A stretch of DNA of 64,000 nucleotides from Euzebya pacifica. GTDB taxonomy: Bacteria; Actinomycetota; Nitriliruptoria; Euzebyales; Euzebyaceae. The stretch spans positions 2,485,910 to 2,549,909 of the forward strand of contig NZ_CP031165.1 in assembly GCF_003344865.1 (NCBI RefSeq), written 5' to 3'. Below the pieces are notes generated by a model. The model was not told the DNA's origin. It was given only the letters and a program-made list of their open reading frames with translations, and did not search any database. Made by a program: the position numbers and the translations under genes. Positions 41,210 through 49,800 of this stretch are shown one piece after another. The stretch's first letter is position 1. The number at the start of each line of letters is the position of its first letter.

Positions 41210-41850
41210 CCGGCCCGGAGGACCGTGTGCTGACCGTCCGCGACCCGCTGATCCCCGACGAACGGGTCGACGCGCTGCGCATCGCCACCCCACCCGGCTG
41301 GGAGGAGGTGGCCCTGGCCGACCTGCGTTCGACCATGAGCGACCACGCCCACGCCGAGAAGAAGGCGGCGCTGTCGGCGCTTTCGATGCTGAACCGCTAC
41401 CCCGACCGCGACGACATCGTCTACCGGATGGCCAAGCTGGCCCGCGAGGAGATCCGCCACCTCGACCAGGTGCTGACCCACATGCGGGCCCGCGGCTGGA
41501 CGTTGATGGCCGACCGGCCCGACCGCTTCGCCAAGGCCCTGCTGGCCGAACGCCGTGGCGGCGCGGGCGAGGCCGAGCTGTGCGACAAGCTGCTGGTCGC
41601 CGCGCTCATCGAGGCACGGTCGTGGGAACGGCTGAATCTGCTGTCGCTGGCGCTGGAGGATGCCGGCGACCCGCGCCTGGCGGCCTTCTACGACGAGCTC
41701 GCCCGTTCCGAGGCCGGCCACTACCGGGTGTTCGTGGAGCTGGCGCTGGCCGAGTGCCCCACCGAGGACGTCGTCGGACGCCTGTCCTACCTCGCGGAGG
41801 TGGAGGCCGCCGTCATCGCAACGTTGCCACACCAGCCGCGCATCCATTGA
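41206..41850 (+). CDS. miaE: MiaE-like tRNA hydroxylase (diiron)
   Basis: A 214-residue ferritin-like four-helix protein. The diiron ligands are visible as DHAHAEKKAA (Glu), EEIRHLDQVL (Glu, xxHis), LLVAALIEARSWERL (Glu) and ARSEAGHYRVFVEL (Glu, xxHis), the pattern of MiaE. MiaE hydroxylates the isopentenyl side chain of 2-methylthio-N6-isopentenyladenosine at tRNA position 37. MiaA/MiaB partners are not in the window. The start is GTG, overlapping xdhC by 4 nt; the stop overlaps the next ATG by one base (TGATG). Confidence 0.85.
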   Translation: MTGPEDRVLTVRDPLIPDERVDALRIATPPGWEEVALADLRSTMSDHAHAEKKAALSALSMLNRYPDRDDIVYRMAKLAREEIRHLDQVLTHMRARGWTLMADRPDRFAKALLAERRGGAGEAELCDKLLVAALIEARSWERLNLLSLALEDAGDPRLAAFYDELARSEAGHYRVFVELALAECPTEDVVGRLSYLAEVEAAVIATLPHQPRIH

Positions 41851-42644
41851 TGGCCGGCCCGGGACGGGGCCGTACACCGAAGGACCACGCCCACGACGCC
41901 GGCGGTGACCCCGAGGTCCTGGCCGCGAAGGCGGCCCTGCGCGAGGAGGCATGGCAGGCCGTCGTGGATGCCGAGGCCGCCCGGTTCCCCGGGGCGTTCC
42001 ACCGGATCCCCAACTTCGTCGGCGCCGAGGCGGCAGCGGAAGCGTTGCGTGACACGGCCGCGTGGGCCGACGCGGTGACGGTGAAGTCCAACCCCGACAG
42101 CCCCCAGTGGCCGGTCCGGCAGCGGGCGCTGGAGGACGGCAAGACCGTCTTCATGGCGGTGCCACGCCTGGCCGAGGCGCATCCCTTCGTGGCGCTGCGA
42201 CCCGACGAGATCCCGGTCACGCCGCGAAAGGCCGCCTCGATCAAGGGGTCCTCGGTCCACGGGGTCCCCGTGGCGGTCGAGGCGCTGGAGCCCGTCGACC
42301 TGGTCATCACGGGCTGCGTCGCCGTCGACGAGGCCGGTGGACGCCTGGGCAAGGGCGGCGGCTTCGCCGACCTGGAGTTCGCGATCGCCCAGGAGGCCGG
42401 GATGATCACCGAGGACACGATCGTGGCGACCACCGTGCACGACTGCCAGGTCGTCGACGTCGGGCGCATCCCCGTGACCGAGCACGACGCGCCCCTGGAC
42501 CTGATCGTCACCCCCACGCGGGTGATCGAGGTCCGCGGACGACGTCCACGTCCGGCGGGGATCCGTTGGGACGAGCTGACCGACGACAAGATCGCGGCCA
42601 TCCCGCTGCTGCAGCGCCTGGCCGTCCGGAAGGACCGAACGTGA
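41850..42644 (+). CDS. 5-formyltetrahydrofolate cyclo-ligase-like protein
   Basis: A 264-residue member of the 5-formyl-THF cyclo-ligase (MTHFS) superfamily, in the branch shared with archaea and vertebrate MTHFSD. FPGAFHRIPNFVGAEAAA, AVTVKSNPDSPQWPVRQ and LVITGCVAVDEAGGRLGKGG (nucleotide/phosphate loop GxGGGFAD) are visible. Classical members close 5-formyl-THF to 5,10-methenyl-THF using ATP; this branch is less well characterised. A basic, hydrophilic N-terminal ~30 residues precedes the domain. Translation is coupled to miaE by TGATG. Confidence 0.8.
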   Translation: MAGPGRGRTPKDHAHDAGGDPEVLAAKAALREEAWQAVVDAEAARFPGAFHRIPNFVGAEAAAEALRDTAAWADAVTVKSNPDSPQWPVRQRALEDGKTVFMAVPRLAEAHPFVALRPDEIPVTPRKAASIKGSSVHGVPVAVEALEPVDLVITGCVAVDEAGGRLGKGGGFADLEFAIAQEAGMITEDTIVATTVHDCQVVDVGRIPVTEHDAPLDLIVTPTRVIEVRGRRPRPAGIRWDELTDDKIAAIPLLQRLAVRKDRT

Positions 42645-43387
42645 CCATCGACTGGCCCGCGGGCCCCCTCGACCGCGCCTGCCTGGTGCTGGACTTCGAC
42701 GGCACCCTCGCCCCGATCGTGTCGGACCCGGCGACGTCGGCCATGCCGGACTCGACGCGGACGGTGCTGGCCTCGCTGGTCGGCCGCGTCGGTCGGCTGG
42801 CGATCGTGTCGGGTCGGCCCGCAGGGTTCCTGGCCGAACGCGTCGGCGTCGACGGCGCCGAGCTGGTCGGCCTGTACGGGCTGGAGCGGGTGGTCGACGG
42901 ATCGGTCGAACCGGACCCCCGCGTCGCCCCCTACCTGGATGCCCTGGCGGCGGCGAAGGTGGCGATGGGGGAGGAGGTCGCCCGCTGGGAGGGTGCGGAG
43001 CTGGAGGACAAGGGTCGGGCGTTCGCCGTGCACTGGCGTCGGGCCGCTGACCGGGACGCGGCAGCGGTGGCGCTGGAGGCCATGGCCCGGCGTGTGGCCG
43101 GCGAGCTCGCGGTGGAGGACGGGAAGATGGTCGTCGAGCTGCGGCCGCCCGTGGCGGCCGACAAGGGCACCGCCGTCGCCCTGCTGGCCGACGGCTTCGA
43201 CGACGTCTGCTTCGCCGGGGACGACCTCGGCGACCTGCCGGCCTTCGCCGAGGTCCGCTCCCGTGGGGGGCTTGCCGTCGCCGTCGACCACGGCGAGGAG
43301 ACCGACCCCCGCGTGCGTGCGGCCGCCGACGTCGTCGTCGACGGCACCGCCGGCTTCGCCGACTGGCTGGCCGCCCGCCTGGCCTGA
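42641..43387 (+). CDS. otsB: Trehalose-6-phosphate phosphatase (OtsB)
   Basis: A 248-residue HAD-superfamily phosphatase. Motif I LVLDFDGTLAPIVSDP contains the nucleophile and acid Asp pair, motif II is IVSGRP, motif III Lys is in VAADKGTAVALL, and motif IV FAGDDLGDLPAF binds Mg. Together with VVELRPP these are the marks of OtsB, which removes phosphate from trehalose-6-phosphate. GGAAGG precedes the GTG start, which overlaps the previous stop by 4 nt. The synthase gene (otsA) lies on the opposite strand 0.8 kb away with one gene between, so the pathway is complete here. Confidence 0.92.
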   Translation: MTIDWPAGPLDRACLVLDFDGTLAPIVSDPATSAMPDSTRTVLASLVGRVGRLAIVSGRPAGFLAERVGVDGAELVGLYGLERVVDGSVEPDPRVAPYLDALAAAKVAMGEEVARWEGAELEDKGRAFAVHWRRAADRDAAAVALEAMARRVAGELAVEDGKMVVELRPPVAADKGTAVALLADGFDDVCFAGDDLGDLPAFAEVRSRGGLAVAVDHGEETDPRVRAAADVVVDGTAGFADWLAARLA

Positions 43388-43438
43388 ACCGATCGGCCAA
43401 CCCGCGCCGCCAACGGTCCCGGGACGGGGTGGACCGAC

Positions 43439-44140
43439 CTACTTCAGGACGGTACCGAACGCGTCGGCGTCGTTGATGGACAGGCTGGACGGCGTCTCGG
43501 CGGAGTCGTAGTACAGGACGTGGTTGCCGTCGCCGTAGTAGGCCTCGCTGAACTGCAGGACGATCTCGTGCCTGGTGGTGGCGGTGTTGTCGGCCAGCTT
43601 GCTGTACAACCCCGTGAACTGGAAGTAGGCGGTCTGCAGCTCGCTGTCGTGGGTGACGGTCATCATTTCGGCGGTGTCGGCTGCGGCGTTGCCGTAGTTG
43701 TCGTAGACGGTCGTGCCACCGATGCTCAGGCGGACCCGCATGTTGGGGTTGGCGGCCAGGGCCGCGTCCAGGGGGTTGCCGAGGTACATCGCGGCGGACA
43801 TCTCGTCGATCACGCCGGTGAAGGCCCCATGGATGGTGTGGGAGAACCGGGGATCGGTGTCGTCCACGAACGTGACGCCGGGCACCACGTTGACGTTGAC
43901 GCCTCCGCTGCGCCGGTCACCGGACGTCGGCGCCTCGTCGGTCAGGCCGATGGCCTGGAGGTTCCCCAGATTGCCCCCGAGGCCGGTGAGGTACTTGGTG
44001 TCGTGGCAGGCCAGGACCTCGGTGGCGGGGTCGTTGGGGAAGATGTCGTAGCAGTCGCCCTCGGCAGCGCCGGCGACGGCACCGCCCAGCGGCAGGACCA
44101 GCGCGAGGGCTGCAGCGGCGAACGTGGGGAATGACTTCAT
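43439..44140 (-). CDS. Secreted protein of unknown function
   Basis: A 233-residue exported protein. The signal peptide MKSFPTFAAAALALVLPLGG ends near AGA-AEG. The mature part has two Cys near its start (DCYDIF, LACHDTKYL) that could form a disulfide, and is otherwise rich in Asn, Thr, Asp and aromatic residues with a beta-strand look (MRVRLSIGGTTVYDNYG, TRHEIVLQFSEAYYGDGN). I recognise no family. The ATG at 44140 has AAGG 8 nt upstream. It lies 83 nt downstream of otsA on the same strand, so co-transcription with otsA is possible. Confidence 0.75.
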   Translation of the reverse strand: MKSFPTFAAAALALVLPLGGAVAGAAEGDCYDIFPNDPATEVLACHDTKYLTGLGGNLGNLQAIGLTDEAPTSGDRRSGGVNVNVVPGVTFVDDTDPRFSHTIHGAFTGVIDEMSAAMYLGNPLDAALAANPNMRVRLSIGGTTVYDNYGNAAADTAEMMTVTHDSELQTAYFQFTGLYSKLADNTATTRHEIVLQFSEAYYGDGNHVLYYDSAETPSSLSINDADAFGTVLK

Positions 44141-44223
44141 GGCCTGGACCTTCCGAGGACGTTGGGGTTGGTCGGCCAGTTCGACGCGGTGGGGGGTCAT
44201 TCCTCCCCGGAGGATCGAAGTCG

Positions 44224-45702
44224 TCAGTCGCCGACGGCCACGTCCAGGGCGCGACGTTGTGCGCTCAGCCAGTCAGCCGGGGTGCCCGACGACGCGGCGT
44301 CCTTCAGGGCAGCGGCCCGGCGGGCTCGCTCCTCGGCCCCCATCTCCAGGGCGTGTTCGAGCGCGTCCACGGTCTGTTCGACGTCGAAGGGGTTGACGAA
44401 GACCGCATCGGTCATCGTGTCGGCCGCCCCGGCGTTGCGGGACAGGACGAGCACCCCGTCGCGTTCGTTGAGGGCCGGCCCCTCCTTGGCCACCAGGTTC
44501 GTCCCGTCGATCACGGGGTTGGTCAGCAGCACGTCGTAGGACTGCATCGACGCCACGACTCGCGGGAAGCTGTTGTCGACGTCGATCTCCAGGACCGACT
44601 CGCCGTGGCGTCCGCAGATCTCCTCGCCCAGATCGATGCAGCGCTGCAGGTACTCGCGGTACTCCGGTACCCCCTGTCGGGAGGGGTTGAGCAGCACACG
44701 GAAGTGCACGCGGTCGACCAGGTCGGGGCGACGCTGCAGCAGCAGGTCGTAGGCGACCAGGCCACGGAGGATGTTCTTGGACAGGTCCGTGCGGTCGGCC
44801 CGCACGATCAGCTGGCGGTCGCCGACCTGCTCGACCAGGGCGTCGCGTTCGGCGATCGCCGCGTCGGATGCCGCCACCTCGGCCAGGCTGTCGGCGTCGA
44901 TGCCGAGCGTGAAGTCCTTCAGCAGCAACCGGCCACGCGGCGACGCGACCCACGTCCCGTCCGGCGTCGGTTCCACCGCCGGGCAGCCGCCCAGCTGGAC
45001 CAAGCAGGAGCGCAGGGTGTCGGTCCACTCCGACGCCGACAGGCCGACGACGTCGCAGGCAACGAGCCCGTCGAGGATCGCGGTGACCATGGGGTCGGGG
45101 AGCCGCCGGAAGTACGTCGGGTGGACCCACGGCGTGTGGATGTAGTGCAGGATCCTTGCGCCCGGGATCGCCGCGCGGATGTGCGGGGCGGCGGTCAGCA
45201 GGTGGTAGTCCTGCAGGTGGATCTCTGGGGTCGGGTCGTCCCCGGCCTCGGCGACGACGGCCTCGGCAACCTGGCGGTTGACGTCCTGGTAGGCCGCCCA
45301 CGCGTCGGTCCAGCCGTCACCGAGCGGGTAGTACGGCTCGGACCACAGCTGGTGCAGGGTGAACCACAGCAGCCGGTTGGCGACCTTGTTGTAGTAGTCG
45401 TCGTAGACCTCGCCGACGTCGACGAGACGCAGGGTGAAGCGGCCCTGGCCGGTGTCGGCCGTGAACGCCTGCCCGTCGTGGGCGGCCGACATCTCGCGGT
45501 CGCCGTCCTCCAGCGCCACCGACACCCAGGTTCCCGGCCGCTCCTGCAGGGCGCCGCCGAGCGCCACGATCAGCCCGCCGGCGCCCCGTGAGGGTGTCCA
45601 CGAGCCGTCGTCGGCCTGCGACCACGACACGGGGCCGCGGTTGGACGCAACGATCAGCTTGCCGGTGCTCGCCGGATCGGTCTCCATCGCGTCAGCGCTC
45701 AT
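44224..45702 (-). CDS. otsA: Trehalose-6-phosphate synthase (GT20 family)
   Basis: A 492-residue GT20 glycosyltransferase. IVASNRGPVSW and SRGAGGLIVALGGAL form the N-terminal donor loop. IHLQDYHLLTAAPHI and ILHYIHTPWVHPTYFRRLP are the central motifs, VGLSASEWTDTL follows, and the C-terminal sugar-nucleotide site is LVAKEGPALNERDGVLVLSR. It joins UDP- or GDP-glucose to glucose-6-phosphate. The sequence is a divergent OtsA; a related glucosylglycerol-phosphate synthase cannot be excluded, although the nearby otsB supports trehalose. The ATG overlaps the lipoate-ligase-like stop (ATGA). Confidence 0.88.
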   Translation of the reverse strand: MSADAMETDPASTGKLIVASNRGPVSWSQADDGSWTPSRGAGGLIVALGGALQERPGTWVSVALEDGDREMSAAHDGQAFTADTGQGRFTLRLVDVGEVYDDYYNKVANRLLWFTLHQLWSEPYYPLGDGWTDAWAAYQDVNRQVAEAVVAEAGDDPTPEIHLQDYHLLTAAPHIRAAIPGARILHYIHTPWVHPTYFRRLPDPMVTAILDGLVACDVVGLSASEWTDTLRSCLVQLGGCPAVEPTPDGTWVASPRGRLLLKDFTLGIDADSLAEVAASDAAIAERDALVEQVGDRQLIVRADRTDLSKNILRGLVAYDLLLQRRPDLVDRVHFRVLLNPSRQGVPEYREYLQRCIDLGEEICGRHGESVLEIDVDNSFPRVVASMQSYDVLLTNPVIDGTNLVAKEGPALNERDGVLVLSRNAGAADTMTDAVFVNPFDVEQTVDALEHALEMGAEERARRAAALKDAASSGTPADWLSAQRRALDVAVGD

Positions 45703-46427
45703 CGGTCGGCGGCGAGCAGCCGGTCCTGGACGGCCCGGACGATCGAGGCGTCGCTCACCGGTGGGGTCAGCAGGTCGTCGATGCCGACCGCGGCTGCCTC
45801 GATGGCCTCGCGGGCCACCTCGACGTCCAGGGCCTCGATCAGCGGGCCGGGCCGCCAGGTGCGGTGGATGCCGCACTGGATCAGCGCGCCGGACTGGCGG
45901 CGACGCTGGGACAGCCCGACCAGCTTGCGGCCGCTCGCGATCACCTCGCCCTTGCCGAGGGAGGCGTAGCAGACCTCGGCGAGCGGACGCAGGTGCTCGG
46001 GGCCCAGCCGGCTGGCGGTGGCCGCGCCGGTGTGGACGGCCAGGTCGTGCACACCGAGGTCGGCCAGGGCGGCCATCCACGCCGCACCGATCGGGGCGAA
46101 CACGGCCCCGAGGTCGGCGTCGTCCAGCCAGGGGTGGCCAGCCGGCAGGACGACGTCGCACGACAGCAGCTCGGCGTCCATCAGGACCGCACCGCCGCCG
46201 GAATGGCGCTGCAGCCGGGTGTGCCCAGCGACGGGCTTGGCGTCGCGCTGGCCGCGGCCGAGCACGATCGCCTCGTCGGTCGAGACGTACCAGCGGATGC
46301 GGGGACGACCGTCGTTGCCGGCCTCCTCCAGCAGCTCGGGGCTTCTGGCCAGCAGCTCGTCGGACGGGCCGCGCTCGAGGCCGAGCAGGATCCAGTCATC
46401 GGCGGAACGCGCCGCGGGGGCGGTCAT
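45699..46427 (-). CDS. Lipoate/biotin protein ligase-family protein
   Basis: A 242-residue member of the LplA/LipB/BirA-fold family. LQRHSGGGAVLMDAELLSCDVV is the conserved RxSGGG-AV loop, and ASGRKLVGLSQRRRQSGALIQ carries the conserved Lys (about residue 168) that binds the acyl-adenylate. Such proteins attach lipoate or octanoate to carrier domains of dehydrogenase complexes. No lipoylated carrier gene is in the window. GAGGAG lies 8 nt before the ATG. It is translationally coupled to otsA, a combination with no obvious metabolic logic. Confidence 0.82.
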   Translation of the reverse strand: MTAPAARSADDWILLGLERGPSDELLARSPELLEEAGNDGRPRIRWYVSTDEAIVLGRGQRDAKPVAGHTRLQRHSGGGAVLMDAELLSCDVVLPAGHPWLDDADLGAVFAPIGAAWMAALADLGVHDLAVHTGAATASRLGPEHLRPLAEVCYASLGKGEVIASGRKLVGLSQRRRQSGALIQCGIHRTWRPGPLIEALDVEVAREAIEAAAVGIDDLLTPPVSDASIVRAVQDRLLAADR

Positions 46428-46509
46428 CGTGTTGCTCCTCGGTGTGGTGTGTTGGGGCGGTGACGTGGCGGTTCGTCACCCGTGGTGGTTCGTCAACAGG
46501 GGCGGGCGG

Positions 46510-46809
46510 TCAGCCGATCTCGGCAACCATGCCGAACTTGTCCTCGTACCCGGTCATGTTGGTGTTCAGCGCCCGGATGACCTTGCCGACCATCGTCGGG
46601 GCGATCTTGACACGCGAGACGACCTCCGCCTGCACCTTGCCCGGCTCGCCGCCCGGCATGATCTGGCAGAAGTCGAGGGTGAACTCGTGCGCCGAGTGGC
46701 TGACGACGAGGAAGTTGGCGTAGGTGCCGAACCGCTCGTCGTCGTCGACCTTGATGTTGACGCGGGGCTGCTGGGGCGGCTGGGGCTGCTGCGGGTCGGT
46801 GTCGCTCAT
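46510..46809 (-). CDS. DUF3467 small protein
   Basis: A 99-residue protein with a Gln/Pro-rich N-terminus (TDPQQPQPPQQPRVNIKVD) and a DUF3467 core (TYANFLVVSHSAHEFTLDFC, VVSRVKIAPTMVGKVIRAL). The family is widespread and uncharacterised. The ATG lies 7 nt after TACCAT on the minus strand and has no Shine-Dalgarno. It diverges from the giant metzincin gene, whose own TATCGT hexamer is 30 nt away. Confidence 0.88.
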   Translation of the reverse strand: MSDTDPQQPQPPQQPRVNIKVDDDERFGTYANFLVVSHSAHEFTLDFCQIMPGGEPGKVQAEVVSRVKIAPTMVGKVIRALNTNMTGYEDKFGMVAEIG

Positions 46810-46816
46810 GGCCAGC

Positions 46817-46822
46817 ATGGTA
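46817..46822 (-). promoter_or_regulatory. -10 element, probable leaderless promoter of the DUF3467 gene
   Basis: TACCAT on the minus strand, 7 nt (GCTGGCC), then the ATG at 46809. Confidence 0.5.
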
Positions 46823-46846
46823 GGGCGCCGGTCGAGGGTCGGGTGT

Positions 46847-46852
46847 TATCGT
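46847..46852 (+). promoter_or_regulatory. -10 element of the metzincin gene (leadered)
   Basis: TATCGT, 27 nt before the GTG at 46880. The resulting transcript would have a leader of about 20 nt containing TTGGAG, a usable ribosome site. This contrasts with the leaderless genes. Confidence 0.4.
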
Positions 46853-46879
46853 CACAGCACGCATCCGATTGGAGCGGGC

Positions 46880-49800
46880 GTGAGGGCACACCGCCAGATC
46901 CGTGCGGGTCTGCCCCGCACCGCCGCGGTGTGGGTGGTCGTGCTGCTGGGGCTGACGGCGCCGCCCGACGTGGCGGCCCAGGACGAACCCGAACCGGTCA
47001 TGGACGTCCTCCGCACCGCCGACGGCGCGGTTCCACCGGAGGACTTCGGGACCGCCATCGGCCACGTGGTCGACGACGCCGGACGGATCGTGGCGTTCGC
47101 CACCAGCGTCGGCGGGGTGCTGAACGACCAACCGGACGACAACGACGCCAGCGACGTCTACATCTGGGACCGGACGGACGGCCGGACCCGGTTGATCTCG
47201 ACCGCCAACGGCAGCGACGCCGCCGCGGACGGTCCCGCCACCAACCCCAGGATCAGCCGGGACGGCCGCTACGTCTTCTACCTGTCGGACTCCACCAACG
47301 GCGCTCCCCAGCCCAACACCAGGGACGACGGATCGCGGCTGGGCACGATGCTGCTGCGCTACGACGTCGACCGGGGCACCACCGAGCTGGTGACCCGCTC
47401 GGTCGACGACCGGCGGGCGTGCGGCCAGGTCAACAGCAACGAGTCCGTCTTCGGGGCCCGTGCGCCGTTCGAGATCGCCGACGACGGGTCGGCCGTCGCG
47501 TTCACCGCCAGGTGTCCGGACCTCGTCTACCCCGCGGAGGACACGACCGCGTGGTTCAACGACGAGCTGTACCTCTGGCGCGAGGGCCACGGCGTCGACT
47601 GGCTCAGCGAGGGCATCCCCGCGCCGACTGCCCAGGACCCCCACGTCGGATCGGGTGTGCGGCACGTCGTCCGCGGCATCTCCAGCGACGGGGCGGTCGT
47701 CACGTTCTCGGCCCAGACCAGCGGACAGCGTTGGCAGGCCTTCGACCGATCCGCGTTCGAGGAGACCGCCAACTTCTTCCTCTACACGTGGCGCGCCGGC
47801 CTGATCGAACCCGTCTTCTTCAACAACGACCTGAGCCCCGTCGGGTCGTCGTTCCATGCGATGGCCCTCGCCGGGGACGGTCGCACGTGGGCGGTCATCC
47901 CGCGCGAGGCGTCCCAACGGTGTGGCCCGACACCGGCGGTGTGTGTCCGTCGTGGTGACTCGATCGCCGCGGACATCGGCCCCATCGACCTTCCCGGCCC
48001 GCTGTCGCAGTCCGGCATCGCGCTGGCCCGCAACGGCGCTGGACTGGTCCTCGAGACGATCGGCGAGCGAAGTGACTCCGGGGCGTGGTTCCACGATCTG
48101 GAGACCGGTGAGAACATCCTGGTGACACGGACCCCCGACGGCGAACCGGTTGACACGCTGCAGCCGACCGAGCTGATCGGCTTCAACCAGCGGGACCGTG
48201 CCGTGGTCAGCGACGACGGGACGGCGGTCGTGTTCCGTGGGGACCCGGCCCTCTTCGGGTTCGGCAACGCCGACGAACCCTTCTCGCGTCCCGAGGGCAG
48301 CGCCGACCTGTTCGTCTTCGACGTGCCGACGCGGACGGTCGGGCTCGTCGCCCAGCCCGGAACCGCGTCCACCGGCGGATTCGTGCACATCAGCTCCTTC
48401 GGGCAGGTCATCACCGGTTCCGGCGAGGTCGTGGTGTTCCTGAGCTCCCAGCAGCTCAACGACGACGACACCGACGACGGGGTCGACCTCTACGCCTGGG
48501 GCGGGCCGGTCGAGCTGCCTGACCCCGACCCGGTCGTGGAGGCCATCGAGGTCAACCAGGGCATCCAGACACGGGTGGCACGGGCCGGCGCAATCGACTC
48601 CACCGTCGACTATCCCGACCAGGACGTGCCGTTCGTCGTCGGGCGGGACACCTTGGTCCGCCTGTACCCGTTCGCAGGGGAGGGTGCCGATCCTGCGGTG
48701 TACGACGTCGACCTCCGCCTGCAGGTCGAGCTCGACATCGCCCCAGGGGTGCTGCCGCCGCAGGTCGTGCTGGAGACGACGACGGTGATCCGGCCCAACG
48801 TCTTCGGTGAACCGCGCCCCGTGGTCGGCCCGGCGGATGCGGAGCTGGACCGCCAGCTGCTGGTCATGCGGGCCGACCCGTCCAGGACGGTGGAGTTCGT
48901 GCTCGACGGCGACGCAGTGCTGTCGGAGGGCGAGGTCGTCGGCGCGGACCTGGTGCCCCGCGAGCTGATCCGCGGCGTGTGGCTGACCCCGTGGCACGAG
49001 TTCGAGGACCGCGCCGTCGGCGGCACTGTCCGTGTTGACCTTCAGCCGGCCGAGGACCTTCGGGTGCACCTGCTCAACTTCACCGGTCCGCACTTCAGGA
49101 ACCTGACAGACGAGTTCGGGCGTCCCGGCGCGAACGCCGACATCGGACGCTTCCGCCGTGAGGTCGTGCCGTACCTGGAACGCACCACGCCCTTCGCCGG
49201 CGTGGCCGTGGCGTCGGCCACCGACGTGGTCCTGCAGGACCCCTCCCGTCCGTTCCGGGCCCGGGGTGCCGATGGGCGTGTCCGGCAGCTGGCCCCGGCC
49301 AACGACTGCCTCCGGGCGCTGCACCTGGCGGCCCTGGCGGCCGCGGGCAACGTCGCCCCGACCGCGCCTGCCGACTACACCGTCACCCTCGGGTACGGCA
49401 CCACGTTCCGCGCCTGCTTCGGCCTCGCCTATGGCTTCGACGGGGCACGGCTGGGCGCGTCGGCGGCCACGCGCTACGGCAACGCCTGGCCGATGGTGAC
49501 GGCGTCCCTTGGGGACTCCGCGGCCCACGAGCTGGGACACACCATGGGGATTCGCCATGCCGACGGCAGCCATCGGGAAGCCGATGCCGAGGCGTGGCCC
49601 TACGGCCGCGGCTGGATCAACCCCTCGACCAGCGGTCCCGAGCGGCAGGCGTTCGGCGCGTTGATGACCGACCTCAGCGGGCAGCTGATCGCCACGCCGC
49701 TGGGCACGGCGGTCCTGTCCAACAGCTGGACGGCGTCGGTGCTGGACTTCTGTCCGACCACGGGGGAGCGGACCGCACCGTGCACCAACGGCGACGCCCA

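Noticed and set aside
46493-49573. A 1026-codon minus-strand open frame
   Set aside because: Antisense to the metzincin gene; only the DUF3467 frame at its end, in another phase, is a real gene.
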